The notes under the pieces: generated by a model
The model's database searches: none
Told to the model about the DNA's origin: nothing
What the model saw: only the letters and a program-made list of their open reading frames with translations
From: an uncultured Lachnospiraceae bacterium
Lineage (GTDB): Bacteria > Bacillota > Clostridia > Lachnospirales > Lachnospiraceae
Reading direction: 5' to 3'
Length of the DNA: 53,086 nucleotides
NCBI GenBank assembly: GCA_947086895.1
Contig: CAMUAR010000021.1
Coordinates: 1 to 53,086 of the forward strand
In this document: in pieces, positions 38,101-46,493 of the stretch
How the letters are laid out: every line of letters starts with the position of its first letter
Numbering within the stretch: position 1 is the first letter of the stretch
Translations under genes and position numbers: made by a program

Positions 38101-38312
38101 TGCAGGCAAATACAATGTATTTTGCATTGGCACTTACAGAAGGGAAGCATAAAATTGAGCTGCGCTACAAAACGCCTGGTCTGGCGGCTGGATTTGGGAT
38201 TTCTGTTTTTGGGTTGGCAGTCTGGATTGGTCTGACGATAAAAATACCGGCAAGATGGTATAAAAAAGCAAATAAACAAACAGAGATATCGAAAAAATCA
38301 GAAGGTAAATAG
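35193..38312 (+). CDS. YfhO family polytopic membrane glycosyltransferase
   Basis: A 1039-aa protein with about 12-14 membrane helices and a long extracytoplasmic C-terminal region (from residue ~570, with short motifs SSFNYQGLDDRTALCALAGV and LVLAIPYSAGWKAFVDG that are typical of YfhO). YfhO proteins transfer sugar from undecaprenyl phosphate to wall polymers such as lipoteichoic acid. Residues ~330-420 form a charged insertion (KGETKETKGENKFEEQGEVF) in a loop between helices. The GtrB-like partner lies upstream with 175 bp between. Start ATG 35193 follows AGAGG. A second candidate start is not needed. Confidence 0.9.
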   Translation: MDKRKINWTKRKFFFLYTALFILTAWIVFRYFWENDRTFVWVPDGWKQHYQALLYYSKWLRELFSRLFIQHNFNLPSYSFSLGYGADILTTLHYYAIGDPLTLFSVFVPENAVLYFYEFLIFFRIYLAGIAFSCYCFYRKKTSWYAVFSGTFIYIFCGYVMFAGVRHPYFLNPMIYLPLILLGVEKLWREKKPGLFVGSVCLSAVSNFYFFYMLVILTVLYVIIRLLSTYQLTQWRKTASAVLGLTGYALLGVSLGAVILLPVILMFLGNSRLSTGYQFDFWYSSKYYKSFLPDLLTVASPGKWNRLGYAAIIIPAIFSLFSEIFGKIIGRCRAEWKKTSGIKGETKETKGENKFEEQGEVFQQEVLKEDRTVEPAPEISGTQTEFTDQKTEIKQIFYNKDSSYKETDQLGSMRVSKGALGVGFVLLTLFLLFPAAGYAMNGFAYVSNRWGWGYSMLLAFLVAVEWDELFFAVPKKLFMIGGLTAIYTFLCITLQENIGAVGKENLRVSLILLALCLVCLAVACFENVRGRKKEKKSQNNFKKYREEIIEKQSKIRWIVVQAVLFGFTLINIGAMAYYQYSENYGNYVSDFRKKESFYKSYAASEIGAVAEAAKEETEFFRYTGHELVSNASLGSGFSSTQFYWSLSNGTIWNYFIEQELAEHSSFNYQGLDDRTALCALAGVKYYIAGKNGINYIPYGYEKVKISKKYRRNYAIYKNTFSLPLGYTYKNYILKKDYERLDSLAKQEAMLQGLVVSEKVDGFDAVAPTATAREIDFVINYDSDRIQQEENYFYVKKKGAKIELTFDGLPECETYLALSGLSYNWGANKDVSQSMILTISAQDELGANVEKTFTYKGAKDVFYNGRRDYIINLCYSKNKKVSVSIEFPRTGTYKIDSMKVLCQPFKLYEESVNQLCEETLINTNLYNNNPVAATNRVTGEITLSAPKLLVLAIPYSAGWKAFVDGREQELLQANTMYFALALTEGKHKIELRYKTPGLAAGFGISVFGLAVWIGLTIKIPARWYKKANKQTEISKKSEGK

Positions 38313-38323
38313 GGAAAAGTATT

Positions 38324-39001
38324 ATGGAATCGCTTGTTGTAATTGCCCGCATTCATAACGGTTTTTTAAGTAAATTTGGAATTCCAAGGCAGAGCGGATT
38401 GGTCGGGGAGGTTCTCTCTTATCTTGTGTTTGAAAAAAAGTACCGAGACCAAAATGCGCTGCGCGGAATAGAGGGATATTCTCATCTCTGGCTTTTGTGG
38501 GGATTTTCAGAAAACAAAAGAACATGGTCTCCGACTGTAAGACCGCCAAGGCTTGGCGGGAATAAAAGGGTTGGCGTTTTTGCGACGCGCTCCCCGTTTC
38601 GTCCAAACCCGATTGGACTTTCTTGCGTGCAGCTTGTGGACATTCAAAAATCACAGGATCAGGGTGAAATTCTTGTTGTGTCGGGCGCGGATCTTATGGA
38701 TGGCACGCCGATTTATGATATCAAACCGTACTTGGCGTTTACAGACAGCCATCCAGAGGCGTCCGGCGGTTTTGCCGACGCGGTGAAAGGTGCAAAGCTC
38801 TCAGTGGTGTTCCCTGAAAACTGGCTTTTTAAACTGCCTGTTGAATGCCGTGCAGCAGTGTGTGGGATTTTAGAACAGGACCCCCGCCCGGCATATCAAA
38901 GCGACGCAGCGCGCATATACAAAATGGAATATGGAGGTTTTCGCATTTGTTTTTGTGTGGCAGACCACGTGCTGACGGTTGTTGAAGTAGAAAAGGTATG
39001 A
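38324..39001 (+). CDS. trmO: tRNA (t6A37-N6)-methyltransferase TrmO
   Basis: A 225-aa protein of the TsaA/TrmO family, which methylates t6A37 of tRNA-Thr(GGU). It has a beta-barrel, not a Rossmann, fold. Conserved blocks: IARIHNGFLSKFGIPRQS, LRGIEGYSHLWLLWGF, GVFATRSPFRPNPIGLS and DGTPIYDIKPYLAFTDS, with the C-terminal Q-D-P-RPAYQ-like DPRPAYQ motif. ATG 38324 lies 11 bases after the YfhO stop and behind AGGGAA, so it is probably co-transcribed. Confidence 0.92.
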   Translation: MESLVVIARIHNGFLSKFGIPRQSGLVGEVLSYLVFEKKYRDQNALRGIEGYSHLWLLWGFSENKRTWSPTVRPPRLGGNKRVGVFATRSPFRPNPIGLSCVQLVDIQKSQDQGEILVVSGADLMDGTPIYDIKPYLAFTDSHPEASGGFADAVKGAKLSVVFPENWLFKLPVECRAAVCGILEQDPRPAYQSDAARIYKMEYGGFRICFCVADHVLTVVEVEKV

Positions 39002-39159
39002 GATAGAAAGAAATGCATAAAAGAACTGTTTCCTGAAAATACTGGTATCAGAGATTTTGCAAGAAATGCGGAACAAACATAATATTGTATTGTTTTTGGT
39101 TTGTTGATTTTGCAAAAATTAGGATTACCGTTACAAAAATTTGAGGAGGCAGTTTTTTT

Positions 39160-39609
39160 ATGATGGGGATTATTATAGCAATTTTATCTGGAATTATGAT
39201 GAGTGTTCAGGGAGTGTTTAATACAGGTGTAACAAAACAGACAAGTATATGGACGGCAGCTACTTTTGTGCAGCTGACTGCTTTGATTGTCAGTATTGGA
39301 GCATGGTTTGCAGTCGGAAAACAAGCGCCTTTTTCCAGCTTGTTTCAGATTGACGGCAAATATATGCTGCTCGGCGGCGTGATTGGTATTGCGATCACTT
39401 ATACCGTAATTCAAAGCGTGGCGATGTTAGGACCTGCGAAATCTGCAATGCTGATTGTTACTTCGCAGTTAGTTGCAGCTTACTTGATCGAGCTGTTTGG
39501 TTTGTTCGGCACAGAAAAATCAGAATTTCAGTGGAGAAAGCTGTTTGCATTGATTTTGGTAATTGGCGGGATCTTATTGTTTCAATGGACAGGTGAAAAA
39601 GGAAATTAA
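39160..39609 (+). CDS. Small DMT-family transporter (YdcZ/DUF606-like)
   Basis: A 149-aa membrane protein with five hydrophobic helices. It starts at ATG 39160 behind GGAGG. The opening IIAILSGIMMSVQGVFNTGV and SVAMLGPAKSAMLIVTSQLV are typical of the small drug/metabolite transporters of the DUF606 class, which work as dimers. Substrate unknown. The 158-base gap before it has an AACAAAC/GTTTGTT hairpin and no convincing promoter. Confidence 0.85.
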   Translation: MMGIIIAILSGIMMSVQGVFNTGVTKQTSIWTAATFVQLTALIVSIGAWFAVGKQAPFSSLFQIDGKYMLLGGVIGIAITYTVIQSVAMLGPAKSAMLIVTSQLVAAYLIELFGLFGTEKSEFQWRKLFALILVIGGILLFQWTGEKGN

Positions 39610-39653
39610 GTATTATTGTTCATAAAATAATTCTTACAAAAATCAAAAATCCA

Positions 39654-39682
39654 TTGTAGTATTACAAATTTTCTTGTATAAT
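39654..39682 (+). promoter_or_regulatory. Promoter of comEA
   Basis: TTGTAG (39654-39659), 17 bp, TATAAT (39677-39682), 63 bases before the comEA start. AATCCATT and AATGGATT flank it as an inverted repeat. Confidence 0.65.
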
Positions 39683-39745
39683 AGTAATGGATTGTATTGA
39701 GGGTACAGTTCGAGAAAGCATCTGAGAAAGGTCAGGTGCTTTTAG

Positions 39746-40423
39746 ATGAAGAAAAAAGGAAGATGGAAGGCAGCGATTTATTGCTTGTTTGTGCTGTTTG
39801 CAGGAATTGCTTACGCATGTAGTACAAAAGGCGGGCAGGCAGTTCTGGAACAAGACCGGGAGGATTCGCCTACGGTAAGAGGAGAATCTGAAAATGACAG
39901 CGAGGGAGAACAGCTCCAGACAAAGACAGATTTTAGTGAGGATAAGAGCCTGTCGGACGACAGGGTCTTGTATTTTTATGTCCATGTGTGCGGCGCAGTA
40001 GAACAGCCAGGCGTATATTCTCTGTCGGAAAATTCCCGCGTGTCAGATGCGATCGCCGCGGCAGGCGGGCTTGCGGCGGATGCTGCTGGAGACTATCTAA
40101 ACCAAGCGAGAAAAGTGGTGGACGGCGAGAGAGTCTATATTCCGAACAAAAAGGAGGCAGAGGAATTGGATGCCGCCGGAAAAGATCCGATCGCTGTTTT
40201 AGAGGAATCTTCATTGCAAAATGACGGAAAGATCAATATTAACACGGCGACAAAAGAGCAGCTTATGCAGCTGAGCGGGATTGGTGCGACGCGCGCGGAT
40301 GCGATTATCGCTTATCGAGAGAAGCAGGGCGGTTTTAAAACCTGCAAAGATCTGATGAACGTGGACGGAATCAAAGAGTCTGTGTATAATAAGATTTGTG
40401 AGGATATTGCAGTCGAGGGATAG
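39746..40423 (+). CDS. comEA: ComEA, DNA-uptake protein
   Basis: A 225-aa membrane-anchored DNA-binding protein of the competence machinery. A signal anchor lies at residues 8-25; there is a cysteine but no canonical lipobox. An acidic linker precedes an SLBB domain (residues ~72-130: VHVCGAVEQPGVYSL, AGGL). A C-terminal helix-hairpin-helix domain (residues ~160-225: NINTATKEQLMQLSGIG, then AIIAYREKQGGF and DLMNVDGI) binds duplex DNA. comEC lies 3.5 kb downstream with a two-component cassette between, unlike the usual adjacent arrangement. Confidence 0.95.
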   Translation: MKKKGRWKAAIYCLFVLFAGIAYACSTKGGQAVLEQDREDSPTVRGESENDSEGEQLQTKTDFSEDKSLSDDRVLYFYVHVCGAVEQPGVYSLSENSRVSDAIAAAGGLAADAAGDYLNQARKVVDGERVYIPNKKEAEELDAAGKDPIAVLEESSLQNDGKININTATKEQLMQLSGIGATRADAIIAYREKQGGFKTCKDLMNVDGIKESVYNKICEDIAVEG

Positions 40424-40494
40424 ACAATTCTCGCGCTTTGCGAAAAGAATAAAAACAACAAAATAATTCAGATAGAATGGAACGGGGGATCGGT

Positions 40495-41199
40495 GTGAGC
40501 AGGAGAATTTTGGTCGTTGACGACGAGAAGCTGATCGTGAAGGGAATACGGTTTAGTTTGGAGCAGGATGGGATGGAAGTGGACTGTGCTTATGACGGCG
40601 AGGAGGCGTTAAACGCTGCAAAAAGAAGGGAATATGATGTTGTATTGCTGGACGTGATGCTGCCAAAGATCGGAGGCTTTGAAGTATGCCAGCAAATTAG
40701 AGAATTCTCCAATATGCCGATTATTATGCTTACTGCCAAGGGAGATGATATGGACAAGATCCTTGGGTTAGAGTACGGGGCGGACGATTATATTACAAAA
40801 CCTTTCAATATTCTGGAAGTCAAGGCGAGAATCAAGGCGATTATGCGCAGAAATGACAGAAAGGTACAGGATGGTGAAAACGCGAGGAAAGAAAGCCATA
40901 TTTTTGAGTACGGTGATTTGAGAATTGACAGCGAGAGCAAGCGCGTGCATATTCGCGGCAGAGAGATTAATCTGACGGCAAAAGAGTACGATGTGCTTGA
41001 ATTGCTGTTGATGAATCCAAATAAGGTCTACAGCAGGGAAAATTTGTTAAATCTCGTGTGGGGCTACGATTATCCGGGGGATGTGCGCACAGTGGATGTG
41101 CATATTCGCAGATTGCGCGAAAAAATTGAGGATAACCCAAGCGAGCCAAAATATGTTCATACAAAATGGGGTGTAGGTTACTATTTCCAGATAGGATAA
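40495..41199 (+). CDS. OmpR-family response regulator
   Basis: A 234-aa two-domain regulator. GTG 40495 is preferred because a CGGGGGA site lies just upstream; ATG 40477 has none. The receiver carries VVDDEK (acidic pocket), LLDVMLP (phosphorylated Asp), MLTAKGD and ITKPF (conserved Lys). The C-terminal winged helix is of the OmpR/PhoB class (KEYDVLELLLMNPNKVYSRE, then RTVDVHIRRLREKIE). The histidine kinase gene starts 13 bp downstream and is coupled. Targets unknown; its own operon and the com genes are candidates. Confidence 0.95.
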   Translation: MSRRILVVDDEKLIVKGIRFSLEQDGMEVDCAYDGEEALNAAKRREYDVVLLDVMLPKIGGFEVCQQIREFSNMPIIMLTAKGDDMDKILGLEYGADDYITKPFNILEVKARIKAIMRRNDRKVQDGENARKESHIFEYGDLRIDSESKRVHIRGREINLTAKEYDVLELLLMNPNKVYSRENLLNLVWGYDYPGDVRTVDVHIRRLREKIEDNPSEPKYVHTKWGVGYYFQIG

Positions 41200-41212
41200 A
41201 GGGGCGAAAGCT

Positions 41213-42649
41213 GTGGGAAAATGGGATATAAAGCGCAGGTTGAAGCGGTTTAAAAGCATGAGAGCCGGATTGTTTTTGTTGCTTGTCACAGTGACAGGAC
41301 TAGCGCTTGCCGGCGTTACAGCAGGCACGCTGCTTGTGTGCCGCAGACAGGCGGTTGACGGCAGAGTTGGAGAGCTGCAAGACTATGGGCGAGCGCTGGC
41401 AAACCAGATTTCCGGCGCTGGCTTTCCGGCTATGCAGGGAAGTGAAATTAATGCGGAATTGTCGGCTGCTGCGGATGTTTTTGGCGGCAGAATCGTTGTT
41501 GTTGACAGCAATTTAAAAGTGATCTCAGACACATACAATTATGAGGTAGGAAAGATACTTATCGCAAAGACAGTGATTGAGAGCGTGCGCGGAGTGAGCA
41601 GCCAGAACATCGAAAAAGCGGCGGATTATGTGGAGCTGACGCTGCCGGTTGTGCCTGCGAACGGAAAGGAAAATCTTGGGGCGGTTATTCTGCGGGCGTC
41701 GCTTGAGAAGGAAAATGCAATTGCAGACCGTGTAGAATCATGGATGTTTGCGTTTGATTTTGTGCTGATGTGTCTTGTTGCGCTTGTTGCGCTCCACACA
41801 TCTGGTCTTATGGTCAAGCCGTTTAAAGCGATTATTGCATCGATTCAGCATGTGACGGACGGATATCTGGAAGATACCGTATCCATTCAGGGATTCAATG
41901 AAGTCGAGAGGATTTCCGACTCGTTTAACGAGATGCTCAAACAGATGAAAAAAGTGGAAGAATCAAGGCAGGAGTTTGTCTCAAATGTATCTCATGAGCT
42001 GAAAACACCAATGACTTCAATCAAGGTGCTGGCGGATTCTCTCACAATGCAGGGGGAGGCTCCCGCGGAGCTGTACCGCGAATTTTTGACGGATATCACA
42101 GATGAGATTGAGCGGGAAAACAAGATTATCAATGATCTTTTATCGATGGTGAGATTGGACCGCAAAGATGGCGAAATGCATATTGCGCAGGTTAGTATCA
42201 ACGAACTGCTTGAAATTATTTTAAAAAGAATTAAGCCGTTGGCCCAAAAAAGAAATATTGAATTGGTGTTTGAAAGTTTCAGACCTGTGCTTGCCACAGT
42301 GGATGAGGTAAAACTTTCTCTTGCGCTGTCAAATCTTATCGAGAACGCGGTAAAATATAATGTGGACGAAGGGTATGTGCGCGTTTCACTAAATGCGGAC
42401 CACCGTTTCTTTTTTGTCACAGTGGCAGATTCGGGGATTGGTATTCCAGAGGCTGCTCAGCCGTTTATTTTTGATCGTTTTTACCGCGTGGACAAAGCGC
42501 GTTCGCGCGAGACGGGCGGGACGGGGCTTGGTCTTGCAATCGCCAAAAGCGCGGTGCTTCGGCATAAAGGAACTGTAAAAGTGTATAGCAGGGAGAACGA
42601 GGGAACAACATTTACCGTGCGTATTCCTTTGAATTATAACCCGGCGTAA
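41213..42649 (+). CDS. Sensor histidine kinase with HAMP domain
   Basis: A 478-aa membrane kinase starting at GTG 41213 behind AAAGGGG. Helix 1 (LFLLLVTVTGLALAGVTAG) and helix 2 (FDFVLMCLVALVALHTSGL) frame a ~130-aa external sensor. HAMP follows, then HisKA with the phosphorylated His in SHELKTPMTSIK, and the ATPase domain with NLIENAVKYN (N box), DSGIGIP (G1) and GTGLGLAIAKS (G2). The domain order is that of the WalK/PhoR group. It is followed 58 bp later by a GerMN lipoprotein, as in MtrB-LpqB. Confidence 0.95.
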   Translation: MGKWDIKRRLKRFKSMRAGLFLLLVTVTGLALAGVTAGTLLVCRRQAVDGRVGELQDYGRALANQISGAGFPAMQGSEINAELSAAADVFGGRIVVVDSNLKVISDTYNYEVGKILIAKTVIESVRGVSSQNIEKAADYVELTLPVVPANGKENLGAVILRASLEKENAIADRVESWMFAFDFVLMCLVALVALHTSGLMVKPFKAIIASIQHVTDGYLEDTVSIQGFNEVERISDSFNEMLKQMKKVEESRQEFVSNVSHELKTPMTSIKVLADSLTMQGEAPAELYREFLTDITDEIERENKIINDLLSMVRLDRKDGEMHIAQVSINELLEIILKRIKPLAQKRNIELVFESFRPVLATVDEVKLSLALSNLIENAVKYNVDEGYVRVSLNADHRFFFVTVADSGIGIPEAAQPFIFDRFYRVDKARSRETGGTGLGLAIAKSAVLRHKGTVKVYSRENEGTTFTVRIPLNYNPA

Positions 42650-42707
42650 ACGTTAGAAAATACGGACTTGTTCCAGAATAACATGCAGAGATGGAAGGGA
42701 TGATTTT

Positions 42708-43625
42708 TTGAGGAAGTTTGGATGGATTGCTGTGATGCTTCTTGGTCTTGTCGGTTTTGCAGGATGCTCAAGCGAACAAGAAGATGAGGTGTCAGGCAGC
42801 AGGCTGTATTTTTTAAATGATGCGGAGACTCAGATTGTAAGCGAAGTTTACACGGAAAAGGCAACTTTTAAAGAGGCAAAAGTACAAGAGTATGTGGAGG
42901 CGCTGCAAAAGGAACCAGAAAAGCGCGGCTGTAAAAAGATTCTGCCGGAAAATGTTGCGCTGTTGGATTATTCTTTTGGGGAAGCAGAACAGCTGATCTT
43001 AAATTTTGACGCAAATTACAGTTCGCTTACAGGTATTACAGAAATTTTAATCCGCGCTGCGCTGGTAAAAACATTTTGCCAGATTGACGGAGTGGATTAT
43101 GTCGAATTTTATGTGAATGGAATTCCGTATATGAACGGTGAAGTTCCGGTTGGCATGATGCAGGCGGGAGATTTTATCGATGAAAATATGTATAGTCAGA
43201 TAGCGAATATCTCTATCTTTTTTGCAAATGAAGATGGAACTGCATTGCTGTCGTCACACCGGCAAGTAAGCTATAACGCAAGCATTTCCATGGAACAGCT
43301 TGTGATAGAACAATTGATTGAAGGACCGGTGGAAAAGGAGTTAGAAGCGGGAATGCGTCCGACAATGCCGGAGGGAACACAGCTTGTCAAGGTAAGCACG
43401 CGGGACGGCGTGTGCTATGTGGAGCTGAATGAGAGCTTTTTTGAAAAGCCAGCGCAGGCCAGCGAGGAAGTGACAATTTACGCGATTGTCAATTCTTTGG
43501 TGGAATTGTCAAATATCAATAAAGTGCAGTTCCGCTTTGGAGGCGAAGAAAGAAAAATGTATCAGACAATGCCGTTAACTGGTATGTTTGAAAGAAATTT
43601 AGACTTAATTGAAACCGAAAGTTGA
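42708..43625 (+). CDS. GerMN-domain lipoprotein (LpqB-like)
   Basis: A 305-aa lipoprotein starting at TTG 42708 with AGGGA upstream; the ATG at 42700 leads to an immediate stop. A signal peptide ends in FAGC, making Cys20 the lipidated residue. Two GerMN domains follow: residues ~28-150 (LYFLNDAETQIVSE, ILIRAALVKTFCQI) and residues ~165-295 (ISIFFANEDGTALL, LVIEQLIEGPVEKELE). GerMN modules occur in GerM spore proteins and in LpqB of Actinobacteria, encoded after the MtrAB two-component system. Here the same order RR-HK-GerMN lipoprotein occurs, so it may modulate the kinase from the outside. Confidence 0.88.
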   Translation: MRKFGWIAVMLLGLVGFAGCSSEQEDEVSGSRLYFLNDAETQIVSEVYTEKATFKEAKVQEYVEALQKEPEKRGCKKILPENVALLDYSFGEAEQLILNFDANYSSLTGITEILIRAALVKTFCQIDGVDYVEFYVNGIPYMNGEVPVGMMQAGDFIDENMYSQIANISIFFANEDGTALLSSHRQVSYNASISMEQLVIEQLIEGPVEKELEAGMRPTMPEGTQLVKVSTRDGVCYVELNESFFEKPAQASEEVTIYAIVNSLVELSNINKVQFRFGGEERKMYQTMPLTGMFERNLDLIETES

Positions 43626-43947
43626 CAGGCTCGCTGTATTTTGCCCTTACATAGCAAAGAGATTTGAGAAATATTGAAGTTTCATGATGATCCAAATAGG
43701 ATTGTTTTTGGTAATTGTGAAACTTATAATGGTGTTTTTTGCAACTTGTACAAGAACAATTATGATATTTGATGATATCAGACACGATTTTTGAACAGCA
43801 GGAAAAAAATTAAAATACAGGTGAAAAGAACAGCTGTCTGTATTTATGCAAAGTTCAGAGTTGTGCAGATATTTAAGCCATTATTTCTAAGAAAGGAGAA
43901 AAGTTTTTATTAGAAAAATAGAAAAAAGGAATCCAAATCAAGGGGGA
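43626..43947. other. Leader region before comEC
   Basis: 322 bases without a gene. A promoter TTGTTT (43702-43707), 17 bp, TATAAT (43725-43730) would give a ~210-base leader. AAATACAG/CTGTATTT arms (near 43813-43840) form one hairpin within it. A strong AAAGGAG lies at 43893-43899, well before the ATG used for comEC. Confidence 0.55.
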
Positions 43948-46242
43948 ATGATAAAACGTCCTTTGCTCTTTTTGACTGCCGCTTATCTGGCAGGAGTCTG
44001 TGCGGGAAGTGGCCGCGGTATACCAGGGCTGCTTTTTGCCGCTGTCTTATATTTTATTCTTTCTTTTAGTTTTCATTGGAAAATATATTATAAAGATAAA
44101 GTTTTATTTTTTATGCCGCTATTTGTTGCGGCAGGTTTGTGGCGTGTTTCTCTGGCGGAGGCAACAAGTCCGCTGGCAACAGGGGAATGCATTGCGCAAG
44201 GAACGGTAAAACAGTCGTTTATGGGAACTGGAACAGGAAAAATGTTTGTGGAGATGGAGAATGTTTCTTTTCGTGATGAAAAAACGCAAAGATTTAACGG
44301 AACAGTTCTTGTGTATGTCGAAAATTGGAAACTGGCGGCTCCAAAAAGCAAAATAGAAATTGTCGGGGAGCTAAAGCCTTTTTCCGCCGCGGACAATCCA
44401 GGGCAGTTTGATGAATATGAATATTATAAGGCGCAGGGAATCTGTGCTAAATTGTACGCGGACGAAATAAAAATAATATCAGAAGGACGCGGATTATCTT
44501 GTATTTTGTGGCGGATAAAACAAAAAATTTCTGAAACTTATCACACCGTGCTGCCGGAGTCCTACGCGGGAATATTAGATGCTATGCTTCTTGCAGAAAA
44601 AGGAATGCTGCCGCAGGAAACAAGAGAACTTTACCGCGACGCGGGGCTGTCCCATGCGCTTGTTGTGTCAGGGCTGCATCTTTCGCTGCTTGGGTTTGGT
44701 CTGTACCAGCTATTGTGCAAATTAAAAATTGGGGCGAATAGTTCTGTTGTTGCTGCCGCAGCTGCCGTTTTCGGTTACGGCTGTTTTGCCGGTTTTGGTA
44801 TTCCAGTGATTCGTGCGTCGGTAATGCTTCTTCTCTCTTTATTTGCGAGGTGCGCCGGAAAAACATACGACGCTCCAACAGGGCTTTCTCTCGCCGCGCT
44901 GATTGTTTTGTGGAAATCTCCGCTGCAATTATTTCAAGCAGGATTTTTGCTCTCGTTTGGCGCAGTTGCAGGAATTTTGTTGTTTCAGCCGCTGTTTGAA
45001 AAAATGGGAATTCGGCGGATTGGGAGCAGTTTGTCGGTACAGCTTGTACTGATGCCAATTACCCTGTGGTTCTTTTATGAATTTCCAGTTTATTCGATTC
45101 TTTTAAACCTGCTTGTTCTGCCGTTTCTAAGTCTGCTGCTTGTGCTTGGGATTCTTACAGGAGCGGCGGGGGCAGTTTCACTTTTTTTCGGGCGGTTTTT
45201 TGCAGGAGGAGTTTATGGACTGCTGGCAGGTTATGAGATTGTTTGTCAGATCAATAAAAGTTTGCCAAACAATTTACTTTGTGTTGGCAGACCGCAGCCG
45301 TGGCAGGTAATTTTCTACTACATAGTACTTTTTGTATTCTGGATGGTTTGCAAAAAGGACAAAAGAAAACGACATCTTGTTTTTCTTGCTGTGCTGGGAA
45401 TATTTTTATTTCCAAAAAGACCAGGATGGCAGACTGCTTTTTTATCTGTGGGGCAAGCGGACTGTGCGGTCATTCAAAGCAAAAATTTAACTGTGCTGAT
45501 GGATGCAGGAAGTTCGATAAAAGGGGCGGCGGAACGTATTCTTATCCCGTATCTAAAATATACGGGCAATACGACCATTCACTATGCAGTTGTCAGCCAC
45601 GCGGACAGCGACCATTGCAGTATGCTTGCAGATATTTTTAAATCGATGGCGGCAAAAACATCGGATATTACGATAGAAACTCTTGTGCTGCCGGAGGCGG
45701 GAATATCTGGAAAGAGCGCGCAAAATTTAAAAGAGCTGGCAGAAGCCGCAAAAGTAAAAGTAGTAGCTTTTCGAGAGGGGGATTGTCTGCGTGCAGAGTC
45801 GTTTCGGCTGGAATGTTTGTATCCTCCGGCAAGTCTTGGAGTAAAAATCCCGGATACAAACGATACATCCCTTGTGTTCCTTGCCGCATTTGACCATGCC
45901 GATTTTTTATTTACCGGAGATATATCCGAAGAGGGAGAAAAGGCTGTGATAAAAATACTCTCAAAAAAAGGAGAATGGAGAGGAAAAGGCGAACTGTACT
46001 TAAAATCTGCGCATCATGGTTCGCGCTACTCCAACAGCGATGCATTTTTGGAACTGGCAAAGGAGGGGCAAGCGGTGATTTCCTGCGGTGAGAACAACAG
46101 TTATGGGCATCCCCATAAAGAGACGCTTGAGCGCATGGAAGCAAAAGGGATTACAAAGTACATTACCTGGCAGACAGGCGCGGTGATTGTGACAGACAGA
46201 AAAAAAGTTATATGCTGGAAACAGAAAAATCGAAATAGGTAA
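43948..46242 (+). CDS. comEC: ComEC/Rec2 DNA internalisation channel
   Basis: A 764-aa membrane protein that carries single-stranded DNA across the membrane. An N-terminal membrane and DUF4131 region (residues 1-160) is followed by the central competence domain (AEKGMLPQETRELYRDAG, LSHALVVSGLHLSLLG). The C-terminal metallo-beta-lactamase domain has SVGQADCAVI, SHADSDHC (HxDxDH) and LKSAHHGSRYSN. Start ATG 43948 sits very close to its AAGGGGGA site. An in-frame ATT (43909) behind the stronger AAAGGAG is a rare but possible start adding 13 residues. Length is normal. Confidence 0.95.
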   Translation: MIKRPLLFLTAAYLAGVCAGSGRGIPGLLFAAVLYFILSFSFHWKIYYKDKVLFFMPLFVAAGLWRVSLAEATSPLATGECIAQGTVKQSFMGTGTGKMFVEMENVSFRDEKTQRFNGTVLVYVENWKLAAPKSKIEIVGELKPFSAADNPGQFDEYEYYKAQGICAKLYADEIKIISEGRGLSCILWRIKQKISETYHTVLPESYAGILDAMLLAEKGMLPQETRELYRDAGLSHALVVSGLHLSLLGFGLYQLLCKLKIGANSSVVAAAAAVFGYGCFAGFGIPVIRASVMLLLSLFARCAGKTYDAPTGLSLAALIVLWKSPLQLFQAGFLLSFGAVAGILLFQPLFEKMGIRRIGSSLSVQLVLMPITLWFFYEFPVYSILLNLLVLPFLSLLLVLGILTGAAGAVSLFFGRFFAGGVYGLLAGYEIVCQINKSLPNNLLCVGRPQPWQVIFYYIVLFVFWMVCKKDKRKRHLVFLAVLGIFLFPKRPGWQTAFLSVGQADCAVIQSKNLTVLMDAGSSIKGAAERILIPYLKYTGNTTIHYAVVSHADSDHCSMLADIFKSMAAKTSDITIETLVLPEAGISGKSAQNLKELAEAAKVKVVAFREGDCLRAESFRLECLYPPASLGVKIPDTNDTSLVFLAAFDHADFLFTGDISEEGEKAVIKILSKKGEWRGKGELYLKSAHHGSRYSNSDAFLELAKEGQAVISCGENNSYGHPHKETLERMEAKGITKYITWQTGAVIVTDRKKVICWKQKNRNR

Positions 46243-46256
46243 AATTCTGGTTTTCG

Positions 46257-46493
46257 TTGACAAGAAACCTCGAAAATAGTATACTTATACCCGTGTATAT
46301 TGTACAGGAGATGACTCTTGTCTTAAGGCGACGGGATTTAATTCTCTGTTATAATAAACGGATGTCGGATTACAAAGACACTGGCTGCTGTCAGTTTGAT
46401 AAGTAAGTTGGATAAAATGTACAAATTGTGTGGCGTAAGCATTAAGCGGAGGGATGTCTCATAGAGTATATGGGGGAAAGTGGATGGAATTTT
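46257..46493 (+). promoter_or_regulatory. Promoter and structured leader of pssA
   Basis: A consensus TTGACA (46257-46262), 17 bp, TATACT (46280-46285) starts a ~200-base leader before pssA. In it CCCGT and ACGGG (46291-46336) enclose ACAGGAG/CTCTTGT with loop ATGA. A second stem, ACTG/CAGT near 46381-46397, follows. I do not recognise a known riboswitch. No open frame of note lies in it. Confidence 0.55.
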
